This document shows positions 34,908 through 46,588 of a DNA stretch of 64,000 nt, in pieces. The DNA lies in the NCBI GenBank assembly GCA_951802425.1, contig OX637799.1, positions 2,542,001-2,606,000 on the forward strand, given 5' to 3'. This DNA comes from Clavaria fumosa (Eukaryota; Basidiomycota; Agaricomycetes; Agaricales; Clavariaceae). Numbering within the stretch: position 1 is the first letter of the stretch; the number at the start of each line of letters is the position of its first letter. The notes under the pieces were generated by a model. It did no database searches and was not told where the DNA came from. It worked only from the letters and a program-made list of their open reading frames with translations. A program made the position numbers and the translations under genes.

Positions 34908-36229
34908 ATGCTTTCGACAGCGTTGAAAAGTTCTCTGCTCCCGCTTGCTTCCCTCTTGGCAGCGTATTTTGCCTTAATGATCCTGCTCGCTATACCATTC
35001 TTCCAGACTCAGTACGTTCCAACCTAATTACGACAGAGCCACAGCATGACCAAGAACATTGCATTCGCAGACTCCTGTTCTTGCACAATGTCAGATTTCC
35101 CCTGTTTGCCAAGTTTGATGAACCAGAGCGCTATGGGCTCGCGCGTAAGTATCCATTCGCGCACCGTCGTATCGTCGCCTTAAACTCGTATAGCCGGAAA
35201 GACGCTTAACTTCAAACTGACCACGTCCGACAACGTCACCCTCGGCGCATGGTTCGTTTTTTCGGACTCGTATTACCAGTCCCAGCCCTTATTTTCGCTG
35301 ACGGCCTCGAGCCGCGCCTTTCCTTCTGATCATCTCACTTCGGCGCTGAAGATACATCCAACAATTCTTTTCCTGCACGGGAACGCCGTCACGCGTGCCA
35401 CGGCGCCCCGCGTGCGACACTACGCTGCCTTCTCTGCTCGTCTACGTGCCAATGTCCTCGCCGTTGACTACCGCGGTTTTGCGGACAGTGCGGGAAGCCC
35501 CAGCGAAGCCGGGCTAGCCCACGATGCCAGAGCGGCGTGGGACTGGCTCCTCGCGCATGGCGCGCCCCCGGGAAATGTCCTTCTCGTCGGACACAGCCTC
35601 GGGACCGCTGTAGCCGCGCAGCTTGGCGCAGAACTCAGCGCCCAGGGGGTCGAGTTCAAGGGTCTGACGTTGTTGGCGCCCTTCGTGAGGATTACAACCC
35701 TTCTCGAGAAATACTATTTAGGGGGCTTCCTGCCCCTTGTGGTGCCACTGACCAAGATACCCGGCGGTAAACGTACGTGTCGTTGTCCTCTCATTATTCT
35801 ATTAGGTCTCATAGGGTCACTGGGTCCAGGGTTTATCGCATGGTTTATAGTCGACAAGTTCGATACAGAAGCACGGATATCAGTATGTTGATGTCCCCGT
35901 CATTTCAACTTGACACTGATTCATCAACGAAGTCCATCGGAGCGCCAATCCTGCTCGTTCATGCGCAAAACGACCAGGAAATACCTCCACTACACTCTGA
36001 GATGCTTTTTGACACGCTTCTAGAGACGGCCAACTCAGCGGAGGCTGCTGGACAGGCACGCGAGGGGTTGGTCAATAAGTTGGAAATCCATAATTTTGGA
36101 TCTTTCCAAGAATTCACAAGACAGAATGGCTGGCGTGTTGGGATGCTGAAGACAGAGGTGGGCGGGCACGACACTGTCGGGACGGTTGAGGGAGTCCAGG
36201 ATGTCATGAGATTTTTCTTCCATCTTTGA
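34908..36229 (+). CDS. ABHD12-like serine hydrolase
   Basis: Membrane-anchored alpha/beta hydrolase; relatives cleave lysophospholipids and monoacylglycerols at the ER. An N-terminal transmembrane helix (SLLPLASLLAAYFALMILLA) is followed by a lumenal-type catalytic domain. Exons: 34908-35011, 35071-35144, 35194-35772, a short fourth exon containing DKFDTEARIS (ending about 35881), and 35931-36229. Catalytic residues: nucleophile Ser in VGHSLGTAVA, acid Asp in LLVHAQNDQEIPP, and His in VGGHDTVG; the oxyanion region is ILFLHGNAVTRAT. An in-frame ATG at 34833 would add 25 residues before the helix. The stretch between 35773 and about 35830 has competing acceptors. The gene converges on the glycine-rich gene. 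Confidence 0.86.
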
Positions 36230-36592
36230 ATAGAAAGATTGAATGGAAAGATATAGAATTACAAGCTATTGGCTCTCACCAGGCACAAAGATTGTCTGTA
36301 CAAACTGGAGTTCTCATCCGCACCTTTGGCATGTAATGGTGATCGACAGCAAACGGGCACTTGGGCACCCTCTGACAGACTTGCTAGTTGCATCTGCAAA
36401 AGCGTAAGTAGGATCTCCTCCTACAGAAGGACCTTAGAGCAATTACAAGATTCAGCAGCAAGGACACACTGGTATTATCGTGATCAATATTACGTATCAG
36501 CACACAGGTATGGCCACAGTAGATATCTACTAGGGCAGCCGTCATGTTTCGCGACCCGTCCTATGAACACTGAAACGGTAAATGTTAATGTA

Positions 36593-37012
36593 GACAAGTA
36601 CCCATGACAAAACTGAGATAGATGGATATCAGGGAAAAAGGATGGCCGAAATCACAGGGCCGGGCAAAGAGGGTGCACGGGGGGTAAAGGCAACGGAAGG
36701 AGCGTAAAGGAGTGGAGAAGTTAAGTCCAACGAGAGGCGGCAGATTGTTTAGAAGAAGTAGGACAGAAGAAATCTTCGCAAAGACGGTGGAGGCATAAAA
36801 GGACGGTGCAGACAAGGAAGTACCCATGACACAACCGGGTTAGGTGGATATCATGGAAACGGATGGTCGAAATCACAGGGCAGGGCAAAGAGGGTGCATA
36901 GGGGGTAAGAGTAACAGAAGGAGCGTAAAGGAGTGGAGAAGTCCAACGAGAGACGGCAGATTATTTAGAAGCAGTAGGACAGAAGAAAAACCTTCGCAAA
37001 GGCGGTGGAGGG
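36593..37012. repeat. Tandem direct duplication of about 200 bp
   Basis: Copy 1 (36593-36793) and copy 2 (36811-37012) share long words such as GGCAAAGAGGGTGCA, GGAGCGTAAAGGAGTGGAGA and GTAGGACAGAAGAAA in the same order, with scattered substitutions and small indels. They lie in the 3' region between two converging genes. Neither copy has an open frame of note. Confidence 0.85.
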
Positions 37013-37088
37013 ATGGCGACGTGGATTTGGTATGGCAAGTTCACCCGAAGACAGCGGCGACGCAGGAGGTTGACAGAGACTATGACCA

Positions 37089-40000
37089 TCAGCGGGGCAT
37101 CTCGCCTAATTCCATGGGCGAAGCTGTCGAGAGCTCGGTTACGTGTAGACTGTTTGACGTGACCCTCCTCGCAATCGTGTGCTTCCGGACAGTTCCAGAT
37201 ATGCTCGCCTGCGTCGCCTCCGAAGCGTGGCGGATGGAGCCCATTCCGGCGCGGCCGCCAGACACGGTCTTTGAGCCGTAAGGCCCACCAGCCATGAACG
37301 ATTCGGTATTGAAGAGAATACCGAATTCGGTACAGATCGAACCAGCAATCGACTTGGGGCAGTCCACCGTCTCATCGCACCATTTGATTTTCCCTCCCGC
37401 TACGGTCCCGAGAACTGCAGCGAATGCACGCCCCCTCATACTAATCTGCCGATTCCCTGTCTTGCGCATTTTCTTCATATCCGTCTTCCATTGCTGCAAA
37501 ACTTGAGACTTAGCAGCCTCAACACGTTTCTTGGCTTGAGATCCCGCGGAGAACACTCGAGAGATCAGGCCGTCAATTAGGACGTTGGACATCTTGGTAA
37601 CCTGAAGAGAACGGCGCGCGGGGAGAATGTGCTCGTACCAGGAGACCTTGCAATCCATGTACGCGGCCAACTCGGCTAGGAAAAGTAAAATGTGACCCCT
37701 TCCCACAGATTCCATGGGCAATGCTGGTAGATCGATGGCGCAAAACGCACTCAATCGCGGCAACAGCATTGTGACGCTCGCATCTGTCATCCCATGGCGT
37801 CGCTTCTTCATTCGGAGTGTGGCCTGTTCACAGGCTATATCTGCGAGTAGACTAGCCCTCAATGCTCCAGCCCTCCATTCCTCATTGGTGAGGTCGTTCG
37901 ATCCATGGTAATCGAGTGCCTTCAGCGTTTCGGCATAGAGGGAAACTCTCCGGACAAACGGAATGCTTTGGAAAAAAGCCGAAATGATTTGGGATGACTT
38001 GATAAAATCGGGCGTGTGGATTGTTACAGCACCTGGTGGCACTGCCATCTTGTCAACTGGCGAGACAGGCGCGGAGGTGAGGGTGATGCGAGTGGTGAGC
38101 GAAGACACATCTGGAAGGCGACGGATGCGGATGGCAGCTTGAGCCTGGGGCGGAATTGTAATATTCGTGTTTCTCGCGAGGTCGCCGACATGACATGTCG
38201 ACATGGCGTATCGCCGCGTCGGATGCTTCCGTAACAACTGCTTTTGCAAGCCCGCCGCCAGCTTGATAATTTTTTTCAGAGATTTGAATGGTGTATTCCG
38301 CTTCACCAGTACGACGTGCTCCACGTTTGTGTAAATGGCGGGAAGTGGGAGCCCACCTTCTGCTGAGCCGAGATCGACGTTTTCAAGAGGTGGGTTGGGT
38401 TTTGAAGACCAGGGCATACGGAATTTCTTTGGCATCGGCTTGCCGTCGGCGTGGACATTGATCTCTGCTACGATGAAGTCATTGGCACATGCGTATAGCA
38501 CAAAAGACGTCGGATCAGTAGCAAATGGATCCAACATCTCGCGGAAACTCTCAAAGGCCATCGAAGAAGTGAAGTCACGGCATGTGCGTGGACTTCGACT
38601 CCGTGCAACCGAAGTTTCCAGCAGCGACGAGACAACGCAAAGATGCACGCGACGGGACACAGCAGCACTAACGAGCTGATCCTGGTGAAGATAATTGAGC
38701 GCGCGATCATCAGGTTCGCTGGAAGTCCGAGTTGCAGAGTTGTCAAAGGGGTTGTCGAGTACAATCATAGTGCAGCCCTCCCAATCATCGCATAGGTTGG
38801 AACCGCTTTCCAGGACGTGTTTGAGATCAAAGTGGCCCTCTCGCGAGACATCCCATATGTCAACACATGCAGATGGGCCGTCGGTTCCGAATACCAACCT
38901 CGCAAGGTCTTGCCAAGCGTCGATCTCCGCCTTCTTCGTTTGATTATTAACTACAAGTAGGGTGAGCGAGCCAGGCGTCTTCTCGTAGGCCTTGGACACG
39001 CATACGCTTATCTGACGGCGCTGGATTGGTACGACATTGAGTGGGTTATCAATTTCGCCCAGAAGAAGCTGCACTGAAAAGTCTGCGGCGGTGTAAAGCT
39101 CGGATTCACGGGAGATCGACATTAGACCTGAGAGCGTAGTGAATGTATTGGCCGGAAGCAGTGGAATCGACCACATCGGCTGTCCCGCAAAGGGTGCCGT
39201 TGGGCTAGATGCCGCAGGATCAAACACAACGGGAGTCCCGTCATATTGAATTCCGTCGATGGTCCACACAAACGACACGTGGGAGGGGTTCAAGTCGCCA
39301 GCATCAAAAGTAATCTTCGCAACTACCCCTCTCCCAATCTCTGCTGCGCTTCCGTAGTCCTTGAGCGAGATATTTGTGATCTTAAACTTGACTCGAGTCT
39401 CTGCCCCGGGCGAAATAGATGACAGGTTCGATATGCAGCTCATTTGCACAGGATAAGAGATATCGAACACTTTTGGATTGATAAAGTTGGGGAAATCCCT
39501 GCCGAAGGGTGTCGCTTGCGCCCTGATAATAAGCGAAGATCTGGCATGGAATGGCTCGCCACGCTGATGTCTGTCTATATGCCTGGAAAGGGCAAGGACG
39601 GGATCGATAGGTGCAACGCGGAATGCGAGGTACTCGCCGGCGTGGTTTACCGCACCAAGCACCGCCCCATCAGGTCCACGTGCGAAGGAGGCACAAAGGA
39701 CGATAGCAGCTTCTTCGGGCCTGAGAGCCAGCGGCAACTGAACGAAACGTTCCAGGCCCTCTGAAATAACCCAGTTCTCGCCCGTCAAGGTGGGGAAGGC
39801 CGGTTCCTCGGGTTTGATGTATGTGAGTATGGTACGCGAGTCGGGCGTTGGCATCCCGCCAGTGTTCTCCACTCTGATGGAAGAAATGAATACCCTTGAT
39901 CCCGGCTCGATGATCCCGTCTTCTTTTACGGGCGCCATTTGGACGTCCGAGAGACGGAGATCATAGACACTGGTATAGACCGATTCCATCGAGCCTTCAA

Positions 40001-40998
40001 AAACCACAATGGAGAAGGTGCCGTTGAGTCCATTCCTGCCTGGCAACGCAGTTGCACCTGGTCTTCCGGGGGATCCATTAATTCCACGGCTACCACCAGG
40101 ATTTGTGTGCCATGTTGTCGTGTCACGATATCTTTCTGTATACGTGTATGAGGAGCCGCCCTTGCCGCCCAGACCACCAGCGCCTGCAGACACACTGATT
40201 TCAGTAGGATTGCAAGAACAATTGCGCTGCTATAACTCGCCTCCTCTACCTGGTATGCCAGGCGCGCCCCCTACACCACCAGACACGTCAGCGAGACCAT
40301 AGAGCATGAGGAGATATGTATCCGCTTGAGACATGCGGAGTCGGATTGTTCCGCCGCGTGCGGCGTTGCCGCCTTCACCGGCATCTCCACCATTGCCACC
40401 ATCCCCACCATTGCCACCACTGGTACCAGACGAGAATCTGGTTGCATCTCTTCCCCTGTTCATTCGCATGGCAATCAGGAAAAAGTCACCAAAGAATTTG
40501 TGCACACTAATTTACCTTTGACCAGCTCCCCCGTCTTCGCCGCCACCGCCATCGCCCCCGCGGCCGCCACTGCCGCCCTTGGCAAACAAGCAAATCGATG
40601 TTTCCTTTTTGACTTCCAGGATAGTTCCGATTTGCTTCGACTGTCCTGCAGGTAGTAGCATCGACCCGTCGACCATCACATCTGCGTCGATTTGTTTTGC
40701 CAAGACTACATTCGGTGGTATGGAGGCGGTGCTCCTCGGCGCTGAGAATTGCAAAAAAATGTCGCCAGCATCTCTCCCATGGTCTCCTGGGCTGCCGTGA
40801 CCACCCCTGCGACCATCTTGACCAATCGATGGCTGAAGATGACCCAGGTCAATGCCTGATGCGCCTGGTGCGCCATGTTCTCCAGAAACGTCGAATACGG
40901 GCCCAATCATCTTTTCAGCTGCACGCAAAGGCGAGGTACCTGGATGACAAGAAGAGAGCACTGCGAGGCCCTCTCTTCCTGTGACAACGAATTTCTAG
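37089..40998 (-). CDS. Large glycine-triplet protein of unknown function
   Basis: At least three exons: about 40998-40512, about 40440-40230, and a large one ending at 37089 that opens near 40190. The N-terminal 250-300 residues alternate glycine-triplet tracts (GVGGAPGIPGRGGE, GGNGGDGGNGGDAGEGG, GINGSPGRPG, ALPGRNGLNG) with beta-type stretches (MIGPVFDVSGEHG, GTIRLRMSQADTYLLML). The remaining 950 residues look globular and cytosolic: SIRVENTGGMPTPDSRTI, FWTIDGIQ-like beta sandwich regions, a Rossmann-like stretch SLTLLVVNNQTKKAEIDAWQ with WEGCTMIVLDNPFD, and a helical end (WYEHILPARRSLQVTKM, KKRVEAAKSQVLQQW). No signal peptide or membrane helix is visible. It recalls large fungal proteins labelled only by a DUF (perhaps DUF7932), but I cannot confirm that. 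The exact start is uncertain; an extra short first exon near 41,030 is possible. The N-terminus faces the divergent membrane-protein pair. Confidence 0.75.
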
Positions 40999-41299
40999 AA
41001 GGTCCATCAGCTCCGCTGGCAGAATGCGGTACTGTGCCATGTGGTGGGCGCCAAATGCACAAAAGACCCCAGGGCCGCCGTCAGGGTTGGACTTCAAAGG
41101 AAAGGTAAGGCACGAGCAACGGGCATAAAGAGGCGCTCAGCCACAATAAAATGCGAAGAAAATGGTTAGCTTATCGCCATACGGAGTAATCTGTCGGTCA
41201 TGTGAATGATCGCGATCACGAGAACTCAAAGCGGCACAACAGGCAAGTCCGACTTATCTCCTCCCCTCCATCCATGTCGACGCCATAGTGCAATCGCTA

Positions 41300-42068
41300 A
41301 TGAACGCCCTCCTGCAAGGACTACGTTATTTGGGTCGAGGCTCGCTATACGTCATAATCCTGGTCCTATGTTTTGTCTGGATCGTGGTGTGCTGGACCTT
41401 GATCATGACAGTCTATTGTTGCGTAGGGACTTGCAGAAATTTGGCAGAAGGGACTGAGGGCGGCTGCCACGATCTTCCTCTGTTGTGCGATGGCATGTCG
41501 GTGTCTGCGAAGTACTCTCGACAAGGGTGTGCATGGCTCTGGGAGTTCACGAAAAGTAATGGTATGCCTACCTCTCCGCAATATCCACCTCTACCCCCCC
41601 TCCCCCCCGCTTCTAGTTGACGATCCGCCCAACGATATCCCACAACTACCACGCCAGGCCGCAGCAGCTCGCCGCGGAGCTGACTTGGATCCGGGTTGGA
41701 ATCCATCCGAGCACGGGCGAGGAGCGCATGAGTCGACGTATCGGTACGAACCACGGGCGACTGCGCCTTCGCCCCTACGTCTCTACCCATCTCCAAACCA
41801 GATCGGGGCCCATTCGCGTCAATATTCGTATCCGCCTTCGCGCTCGCGGCTGTTAGAATTAGAGCCCCAGATTCCTTCAGAGTCACACCTTTCATCCCAT
41901 CGACGGTTCTCTTCTTCACCAGCTTCTCAATTTTCATCCTCTCCTCAATCGCCTCATTCCCCATCCTTTCTTCTATCTCCTCAATCATACAGGTTCTCTG
42001 ACCCGACCATGGATCCATTTTTGAGCATGCTGCCTGCAGAATACGTCAGAACAGCACATAATTCATGA
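41300..42068 (+). CDS. Single-pass membrane protein, paralogue 1
   Basis: Two exons (41300-41561 and 41617-42068), 237 residues. One transmembrane helix (LYVIILVLCFVWIVVCWTLI) is followed by a Cys-rich juxtamembrane segment (VYCCVGTCRNL), then a short conserved domain VSAKYSRQGCAWLWEFT, and after the intron a disordered Ser/Pro tail with GAHESTYRYEP and a final DPFLSMLPAEYVRTAH. The neighbour at 42333 shares the same layout, intron position and motifs, so the two are tandem duplicates. I know no family name. The tail has many Ser-Pro sites, which could be phosphorylated. The start is the ATG just before the helix; an upstream GTG was not used. It diverges from the glycine-rich gene over roughly 300 bp. 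Confidence 0.78.
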
Positions 42069-42332
42069 TTTCTATTCCTATATGCAAACAAATGCCCTCA
42101 CCATCGTCTTTACCATTATCAATCTTGACCCACTAGCCACCCTCCTGCACGTCATGTATTTTTTGTCGATATGCTTGTGGCTTTCAAGCATTGAAGAGCG
42201 CTAAAGCGCGCTTAGAAGCTGTATTCTACCAAGCCGAAGGGGAAACCAGGCTTGTCAGGAACCTCTGTGGTTGGCGTGTATTACGTCCATGTCGCATCCA
42301 GGGTGGCTTGCTTTTGTCCACGACATATCACC

Positions 42333-43209
42333 ATGTTGCGTTGTTTTCGGAGTGGCGCGCGACTATTTGGCAAAGGAATGCTCCATCTCATCGTCATTTT
42401 CTTGTGTTTTCTCTGGCTGTTGGCATGCTTGATCGTTATCATGCCCCTCTACATCATTATCGGTGGCTGCCTCTTGGGCTGCCAACCGGAAGACGCAAAC
42501 CTGGCATACAGCCGGCTCCCTTTCCTGCGAGATGGGTTTGAGGTGACAGAGAAGTATACAAAAGAAGGTTGGGTGTGGCTTTGGAGCTTCACAATTCCCG
42601 AGCGTGAGTATGCTCATCAGGTCATTGAGAGAAAAGCCGTGACGATTCTGCTGCTTAGCGAGCGATGCTCCGGGCGAGCTCCCGCGTCCCTCGAACGAAG
42701 CAGCCCAATCCCGAAGAGGATTTTCTCCAGACACCCAGGTCGACCCGTATGAATCTTCATATCGATACCTGGGTCAAGGCACACAGACACGACATCAGAC
42801 CTCGATGTCGACGTCGAGTCGGTCCCTGCAAGAGCTCCTTGGCACGCCTCAGTTGGAAGAACACCTATATCAAACGAGTGAAATATCACGCTTTGTCATG
42901 AACACACACACACCCTACCCACCTCCTGTGCATCTTTCTCAAAGCCAACACTCCTCTCGACGGGACCGATCTCAGAGTGAGGCATCCAGACACGGCCGCC
43001 AACATCCATCCGACCTATATCTGCATTGCCTCTCTTTTCAATCCGGCGAGTTCGCCGACCAGTCCTCGCATCTCAGCTATAGTCAGCTATATCCGACTCC
43101 AAAACAAGCACAGCACCAACATCTGCCTTCATCATCATCCAGCTCCACTTCACGAGCCCCTGCCACAAATCGGCCGACTGCTGGACCCTCCAACCCCTTT
43201 TTCATCTAA
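42333..43209 (+). CDS. Single-pass membrane protein, paralogue 2
   Basis: Two exons (42333-42603 and 42659-43209), 273 residues. Layout as in the preceding gene: basic N-terminus MLRCFRSGARLFGKGM, transmembrane helix (LIVIFLCFLWLLACLIVIMP), Cys-containing loop IIGGCLLGCQPED, conserved domain FEVTEKYTKEGWVWLWSFT, intron, then APGELPRPSNEAAQSRRG and ESSYRYLGQ matching the sister protein, and a Ser/Gln/His-rich tail ending GPSNPFFI. The identity between the pair is moderate, so duplication is not recent. The function is unknown. Confidence 0.78.
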
Positions 43210-44030
43210 CGATCCCTCCCCTGGCCGACCAGTTAGTTCGTCCCCGGCGACAATACCTTCGACCGGATATCCTTACCTAGACGGGACATAAGTTTGCGCA
43301 CCTCCATGACTTGCCATTTGAATATAACACGCGAGAACCGGTATCACCGGTCATTGTGGCGTCCTCGGTTTCGTTGTATCTTTCTTCACCCATGAATTGG
43401 ATCAAGAACTGGTGTTTTCAGCTGCCCCATGTTTGGATGACGAGCCGGTCTGTGGCCATACTCTGCCAGAGGGTTACTTCCGGGATGATCGCTTCGCAAC
43501 TACCAGCCCACGTACAGTTGCTGGCATATACATCGTCAATTCAGCTCACCCACAATCAATTTGTTGTTCCTGTACCAAAGATATTCTCTGTGACAGACCT
43601 TTCTGGTTGGAAGAACTAGTCAGTGCTATGCGTCAGAGCTGCTTCGTAGGATAGACGGAATCTCCCTCTAATCTGTCTCTGTCACCTTGGGCCGGCGCGT
43701 TGACGTTATGAAGCCTGGTGTTGGATAGGAATGAGACCGGCTCTTTGTACAAAAAGAAAGCAGCAGCCTGGAGTCGTGAACAGGAACTGATTGGCAAAAA
43801 TTCTGCACGAGCCAACGGCAACCACCAGCCTCGGAGAGAATGCTGCACCATAGAAACTCAAAACCACAGAGGAACAACCAAGACACCCAAGCCGGGCGCA
43901 ATGATTACGTTATCCTTCTTTATGATCGAGACTGATCGGGCATCACGTGCTAGCGCCGGGCGTGATTGTCATCATTCCTCCGCTCCGAGGTCGGTGCACG
44001 CGCGCAGTCGCTTTTTGCAGAAGACCTAGC
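43210..44030. other. Intergenic stretch
   Basis: Only short frames without protein-like character are seen. One at 43397-43654 has several Cys (SICCSCTKDILC) but no start context or neighbour support. I see no feature I can support. Confidence 0.4.
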
Positions 44031-44345
44031 ATGTCCTCCTCGCTCCAATATATCACACGCACACTCGCCCTTCTGCTGAATACTAAAATTGCCGCCCCGG
44101 ACGGCGAGGCGTACCCCGTCGAAGTCCCGTTGACTGACCTGCCTCCGCGATCTCATGCGGCCACGGTGAGCGCTGCTTGTTCTAGGGGGTCCCTCCTTTG
44201 TGGTTCTGAGCGACGCATTTGGCGGCGGCGATTCTCCCTCAGTCTAGCCTTTCAAAACGGAAGTCACAATCAGCCCTGCAAACCGAGCAAAGGCCAGCAC
44301 GTTGAGAACCTGACCTCTAGGAGGCTGGTACCCGCCTCCGCGTAA
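44031..44345 (+). CDS. Possible small gene or gene fragment
   Basis: The frame opens MSSSLQYITRTLALLLNTKI and continues AAPDGEAYPVEVPLTDLPPR, which looks like genuine protein. After about residue 45 the same frame turns basic and implausible, while other frames become protein-like (SFVVLSDAFGGGDSP and FKTEVTISPANRAKASTLRT). A normal intron joining them was not found: the obvious GT-AG pair is only about 20 bp. It may be a decayed gene or have an unusual structure. Family unknown. Confidence 0.3.
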   Translation: MSSSLQYITRTLALLLNTKIAAPDGEAYPVEVPLTDLPPRSHAATVSAACSRGSLLCGSERRIWRRRFSLSLAFQNGSHNQPCKPSKGQHVENLTSRRLVPASA

Positions 44346-44508
44346 GTTGTCTCGATATCAGTACTCCCTCAAACGCCTGACAGACCCACTAGAGCATACT
44401 ATTACCACTAATCATCTAATGTCTACCTGTCTTCTCAAGCCATCTACGCTCCCTAATGATAATCTATAATATTACGTCACACTGGATAAAAGTCTGTTTC
44501 TAAGACTC

Positions 44509-45895
44509 TCATTCCCGCTTGTCTATTCGCTTCGGAGCTGGGACAGCCAACCCCTTGTGTTCTCCAGCGAGCCCATATAGAATGCTGCCGAGAAACACCA
44601 TGACTGCCCCAATGCCCACACCGGCGCTCCACCCGCGCCCGAACCACCAAACACTGAAACACAGGCTGAGCGCCTTACGCGCCGTCAGCACCAGATTCGT
44701 CTCTACGCTCGACACGCGCTGTCCATTCACCACCTATTCAGAACGAACCGAAAGTAACAGGGAGATAGAACGACGCACGCTACTGAGGCGGTTTACGCCT
44801 GCAAAGCAGATGAACTGGGTCGCGAGGTTGCATGCGAACAGAAGGTACGATTCACGTGCAGAAGTTCGAGGTACATGTTGCTGCACAGGTGGTAAAGCAA
44901 GGCTGTAAAACCCTCGGCTGATATCGTTCGCCAGCGGTACAAACATGGGCAGCGAGAGCAAGTGCTGTGTTGTTTTTGATACCATGTTGGCAACAACAAA
45001 AAAACCAATGATTTATGGTAGGAGAGTTTGACGCACCATGTAAAACGCGGACTCGCGCCAGACGGCGCCGTGCTTTGTGTATGTGTGCTCCTGCATGACG
45101 CCGAGGAGCGTCGTAAGAACAACAGATGCAAGGAGCATAGAAACACCGAGGGTATATCGCGAGGGGGTAGCGGCGGTGTCGTGCCCGGTATCGCCATGAT
45201 GTCGTGCGAGAGCAGGGCACGCCAGCGTGGTGAGGACTACTCCTGCACTAACGAGCAAGACACAGAGCTTACAAGGGATGTTTGAGCGGTCGAAGGTCAG
45301 AGGGGGGCGATTGACCTACGTACGACTTGGAAGCGAGAATAGCGTTTGCCCAAGATGCTGCGGCCGAATACCATTGACATCGCCAGCCCTGATAGCACCC
45401 AACCGGCTGTGAGGCAGCGCATCACACAACAGGGAGGTGGGGGCGGCCTCTCACCTCCGGATCGAATCACGACGATGACGCTGAGGGGCACGTCGAACGC
45501 AAACGACCAGTTATTAAGCAACGAGCCCGACGTGTGTAAGATGACCTGCATCGCCCACACGCGCAGTGGCACGGCGCGCGGCTTGAGCCGCGGCAGCCCC
45601 GAGGGAGAGAAGGTAACGAAAGCCGGGAGCAACATGAGCGCGATGAATAGCATTTGGGAGAAGGTCAGCGCCGAGCCTGTGCGCCGCCGAAGAGATGAGT
45701 GCACTTGTCAACAGTTTGCTCATTGTCTGCATTGCTCACCGATGTGTGGGCTAACGTCCAGCAGGGCTTCATACGTCCATGCATTACTTGCAGCAGCGGC
45801 ATGAGCGTTGCAGGGTCAGCCGTGAAGCCAAGAAAAAACACGTACGCACAGCAGCCGCCGAGAACCAGGATTACGGACATATCTACTATACCCAT
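44509..45895 (-). CDS. UDP-sugar transporter, Yea4/SLC35B-like
   Basis: Multi-pass Golgi/ER nucleotide-sugar transporter; the closest resemblance is to Yea4-type UDP-N-acetylglucosamine transporters that feed cell-wall chitin and glycan synthesis. Exons by order on the minus strand: MGIVDMSVILVLGGCC; NAWTYEALLDVSPHI; ALTFSQMLFIALMLLPAF continuing to LHTSGSLLNNWSFAFDVPLS and VIVVIRSG; LAMSMVFGRSILGKRYS; SVVLTTLLGVMQEHTY with KHGAVWRESAFYM; HLLSLPMFVPLANDISRGF; LFACNLATQFICFAGVNRLS; RVSSVETNLVLTARKALSLC and GVGIGAVMVFLGSILYG, ending at TGA 44509-44511. GGCC-x-NAWTYE, NNWSFAFDVPLS and TNLVLTARKALSL are the transporter signatures. The C-terminus PKRIDKRE is lysine/arginine-rich as in ER-retrieved members. 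Some exon edges are approximate. Confidence 0.85.
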
Positions 45896-46588
45896 AAGCA
45901 AGAAGAAGGCTTTCCGTAGGACGTTGTTGGGGTTGAGCTCACGGCTCTCCAGGCCACGGCGAGGGAGCAGAAATGATTGCCAAATACACGCAAATACGGT
46001 ACAGCGGCGTGTTTTGGTCGTGCTGCCTCTGCTGTCGACTCTCATAGCGTCGCAAGATAAATAGAGCGCGGTTTCAGTCACAGTCGCCCTCTTCATGAAG
46101 AAGTCTGTCTGGCCGGGCTTTGGCTGCGCTCTGTGCGCGGTTCGCAGAGCAGTAACATACGGGTCTTTATTGGGGGGCAGACAGAATGGAGAGGGGATTG
46201 GTCCGCATCGCGCCCGGCAACAAAATCAACAATCCTACCTGATTATAGGGACATGGAAGCCAGACCGAAGCGCACAAAAATCACGCCGTATCAATACTTC
46301 TTTCCTTTGGGTTGGGGATGTCCGGACCCAAGACGGGCGGCTGCTTTCAAGACGTAATAAAGTAGCCGCTAGACTCCACACACTGAACTATGATAAATCC
46401 GTCCTGTATATGCAATGTGATGATACACTATCGTGGAGTACAGAATGGAAAACAAGCTAACACACCTATTTGAGCCGTCAAGATAGCGCAAGCAAGCGAA
46501 GAAAAGGACCAACACATTACGAGTAACCACACGTAATTTTGTGCTCGCCGCCCAACCCAAAGCTGGGAGCTCTACCAAGGGAACTGCT
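45896..46588. other. Intergenic stretch
   Basis: Nothing recognisable beyond the presumed promoter of the transporter and the 3' end of the DUF202 gene. Frames here are short shadows. Confidence 0.4.

Noticed and set aside
36844..37281. Plus-strand frame across the tandem duplication
   Set aside because: Arg/Gly/Ser-rich, lies in duplicated non-coding DNA and overlaps the end of the minus-strand gene.
46095..46460. Plus-strand frame upstream of the transporter gene
   Set aside because: Composition is random and no splice partner or motif is visible.
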